Below, in pieces: positions 61,001 to 64,000 of a DNA stretch of 64,000 bases. The stretch is from Larus michahellis. Its lineage: Eukaryota > Chordata > Aves > Charadriiformes > Laridae. The position numbers were made by a program, and so were the translations under genes. The stretch is taken from contig NC_133901.1 in the NCBI RefSeq assembly GCF_964199755.1, positions 9,315,556 to 9,379,555 of the forward strand, in the 5' to 3' direction. Positions within the stretch are counted from its first letter, which is position 1, and each line of letters begins with the position of its first letter. The notes beneath the pieces were generated by a model, which saw nothing but the letters and a program-made list of their open reading frames with translations, did no database searches and was not told where the DNA came from.

Positions 61001-64000
61001 CCTCACAATTTGAGCATTAATTCTCACTTTGATCTCTTTTCAAGTCAAATACCGTAACCTGGTTCTCCCTACTCCAAAGATCTGTAACCTCCAAGAAAGT
61101 GCAAAGAAATGGAAAACCTTTTCTTCATGAGTAGATTATTTTCTCTTAAGGGTGGTAAAGCCCAAAGGATTATTTAATTTTATTATAACTTTGTATGTTG
61201 CGTGTGTTACACTGGAAACAGATAATGCAAAAATGTTTGCAGTCGTTCTATGCTAAAGCAGTGCAAAGTAAAGAGGATCTGAAAATCAACATGCACTCTA
61301 AACACGATAAAGATTATCCATTAGCATGCTAAACTCTACTTTTAAAAGTAATCACACGTACAGGTTAATATCCTAAAAAGTTAAAGGTCTGTGAAATTTT
61401 TAAGACTGGAAAACAAATTCCACAGGCACTCGAAACATGGCTGGCTTCCAATACGTGACTTGGGTATTTCTAATATGGGCTCAACTGGGTTAAAATACAG
61501 TTTCCAACAGCCCCACAGCTCTGCAGCACAGCGGGGAGAGTCACAGGGCTGCAACAGGGGGAAACCTGTGGAAGGAAAAACACTTTCCGAGATGAACACA
61601 GTATGAGACTGCTTTGCCTCGTGCTTTTCACGCAGAGCAAGCAGATCTTCAGGATGAACTCCTAAAACTCGAGGTTAACAGTGCATATGCAAAAAAGGGT
61701 ATTTGTGTGCAGACATGTTCTAATGCAAAACCGGCGGGGAACGGTCGGGTTTTTACACATCTCTCTTCTAGCAGTGCTATAACAACATCAAAACTTCACA
61801 TACAATTCCAGTAAAACAAATTGCAGTAAGTTTTTTCCTACGACAAACAAAATCCGTGCACAGCTAAGCGTGCATCCATGTATCTCCTCAGACTCTGTTT
61901 AAGATTTATAAGGCTGACAGCTAATGACAGCTTACAGTGAAAACAGCTTCTCTGAAAGCTAAATATTTTTCTGCGAAACCTGTATAGAATGTGCCAAATT
62001 ATTTCTCAGTACTGAAAAATGTAATGACTGTCTGCTGTTTGGAATTTTTTACATTTTTGTAGCTCACTGCTTCTGCCTCTTCTGGATCAGATTCCCTTCC
62101 TCTGTAAGCAAATGGAGAAGGACAGGATGGTCATCGCTCATTGACTTATGCTGACAATTCCCTGTAACAAGAGTGCAGGCATCAAGCACCGAAACAGCTG
62201 ATTGCCAGCCCTTCACACACTCTTCTTGAAAGCTGAAGTACGATACAACACGATAAGTGTTCTTGTTTTCCCATTCCTAAATAGAACTGCTCAGTCTGTC
62301 TGACTGCAAAGGTGACAGCATTTCTAAACAACCCACATTTGGTGCGTGCTCGTGCCACAGAGCAGAGCTCAGCTCCCGCACACCTACCACTGCCTTTACC
62401 TTGGTCAATACAACTCCATCACTCCTCCATTCAAGATCCTAGAATCACAGAACGCTTAGACTTGGAAGAGACCTTAAAGACGACCATCCAGTTCCAACCC
62501 CCTGCCCTGGGCAGGGACACCTCCCACCAGACCAGGTTGCTCCAAGCCCCATCCAGCCTGGCCTTGAACACCTCCAGGGATGGGGCAGCCACAGCTTCTC
62601 TGGGCAACCTGGGCCAGGGGCTCACCACCCTCACACTCAAGCATTCCTTCCTAACGTCTCATCTAAATCTCCCCTCTTTCATTTTAAAACCATTCCCCCT
62701 CGTCCTATTCCTGTAGCCCCTTTAGGGACTGGAAGGGGCTCTAAGGTCTCCCCGGAGCCTTCTCTTCTCCAGGCTGAACAATCCCAACTCTCTCAGCCTG
62801 TCCTCACAGCAGAGGGGCTCCAGCCCTCGGAGCATCTTGGGCTCCTCTGGACTTGGTCCAACAGGTCTATGTCTTTCTTGTGTTGGGGGTCCCAGAGCTG
62901 GAGGCAGCACTGCAGGAGGGTCTCACCAGAGCAGAGGGGCAGAATCCTCCCCTTGCCCTGCTGGCCACACTGCTGGGGATGCAGCCCAGGATGTGGTTGG
63001 CTTTCTGGGCTGTGAGCGCACATTGCCGGCTCATGTTGAGCTTCTCATCAACCACCACCCCCAAGTCCTTCTCAGGGCTGCACTCCATCCATTCTCCACT
63101 CAGCCTGTGTTTGTGCTTGGGATTGCCCTGACCCAGGTGCAGGACCTTGCACTTGGGCTTGTTGAACTTCATGAGGTTTGCATGGGCCCACCTCTCAAGT
63201 CTGTCCAGGTCCCTCTGGATGGCATCCCTACCCTCCACGGGACATGGGCTCTGGGCAGTTGCTACCTGGGTTTACTTAAAGTTTTTCTCAGAGTAAGAGC
63301 TGCACCTCAGAACCCCCAAAAAGCTCTAATTATTTCATGAAGCAAAAATGGGGTCAAGATATTTCTTGGTATGGTATCCTCTATCCATTCCCCTTAGCTG
63401 CGAATAGTCAGAGGTTCAGCAATTTCAGGACATAACATAGCAGAATTTTCATGAAACTCAAACTTCTGTTAAATTAGGGATGCTTTAAAAACGGTATTTT
63501 TATTTTTCAAGTTGGTAAAGTGATCAGAATGCTACTTCCTATTAATTTTAATGGAAAATTAAGTGACCAAAATAGCTGAACCCCCTGATATCTACACAAC
63601 TGTTTTATTTTTTCCCTGAATACTTTCACTGAAAACTTTTAAACTCCACACACGTTTTCTACCTAACAATAAATTATTTGGAATAACAGTGCATTATTGT
63701 ATACAGCTGAAAATTTTAGACAAATTTAAGTGACTGCATCTGAAAAATACACTATGTGCCCAAAAGCCTACCTGATTTAATTTTTTTCCCTATTTATAAC
63801 ATTGGGAATACAGAAAGATACTCTTTCGCAAAAAAAGTTGATTCACATAAAATATGTGTAAATGTAAAGAATGAGTGCTGGAGTAATATTCTTTAACAGC
63901 GTATTTCTCTATTCTTTAACAGTGTATTTCTCTATTCAGAAGTATTGACTTTTTCAAATTACAACATTTACTGGCTTTTAAGCTCTGAAATCCTAAAATA
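58029..64000 (-). other. TIPARP: TIPARP intron (partial, runs off the right edge)
   Basis: At least 6 kb upstream of the first visible TIPARP exon. I looked for the conserved CCCH-finger exon (CMDFLQ..., HHTVLPYHWQ-like) on the minus strand and did not see it, so it presumably lies beyond 64000. The interval is AT-rich, with a CR1 copy at 62441-63240 and a possible ancient repeat near 59600-59675 ('GGTCTGTGAAGTGCTAAGCA', then AAGTATTATT). Confidence 0.8.
62441..63240 (-). mobile_element. CR1 LINE, about 800 bp, relatively young
   Basis: Antisense CR1 with reversed tail (AGAATCACAGAACGCTTAGA), followed on the minus strand by the RT C-terminal region. Readable pieces are [54 protein letters not shown] and [20 protein letters not shown], in frames separated by small indels. 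It lies in a TIPARP intron in the same orientation as the gene. Confidence 0.95.

Overview
The window is vertebrate, almost certainly avian, genomic DNA. The evidence is spliced genes with canonical GT-AG introns, many truncated CR1 LINE copies in both orientations with the typical CR1 3' tail, an ERVL-type solo LTR of a kind common in birds, CpG-island promoters with 16-G runs, and GC-rich minisatellites. Most long open frames are chance or repeat-derived; only five short coding exons plus one start exon could be supported.

Both genes read leftwards on the minus strand. The right part (about 49.9-58.0 kb and on past the right edge) holds the 3' half of TIPARP (PARP7), an AHR-induced mono-ADP-ribosyltransferase. 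Four coding exons join in perfect phase and encode the WWE domain and the whole catalytic domain. The N-terminal and CCCH-zinc-finger part lies outside the window. The left part holds the 5' end of LEKR1, a coiled-coil gene of poorly known function: a CpG-island promoter (about 11.5-12.0 kb), the start-codon exon (11385-11432), a 10.9-kb intron and the second coding exon (222-436). The gene continues past the left edge. TIPARP followed by LEKR1 on the same strand is the order I recall from human 3q25, which supports orthology for both.

The roughly 38 kb between them contains no recognisable protein gene. It holds a second CpG island (about 13.7-14.6 kb), a 21-copy, indel-free 20-bp minisatellite (12951-13370), a G-rich roughly 28-bp minisatellite split by a CR1 tail (14622-15345), eight CR1 fragments of different ages, one ERVL-like solo LTR (about 29.2-29.75 kb), traces of very old amniote repeats, and some AT-rich stretches that look like candidate conserved noncoding elements.

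I found no CRISPR array, operon, tRNA or rRNA gene, or evidence of a novel multi-gene system. The most useful leads are a perfect RFX X-box in the LEKR1 promoter, which hints at a ciliary programme, the second CpG island as a possible lncRNA promoter, and the structure of the two minisatellites.
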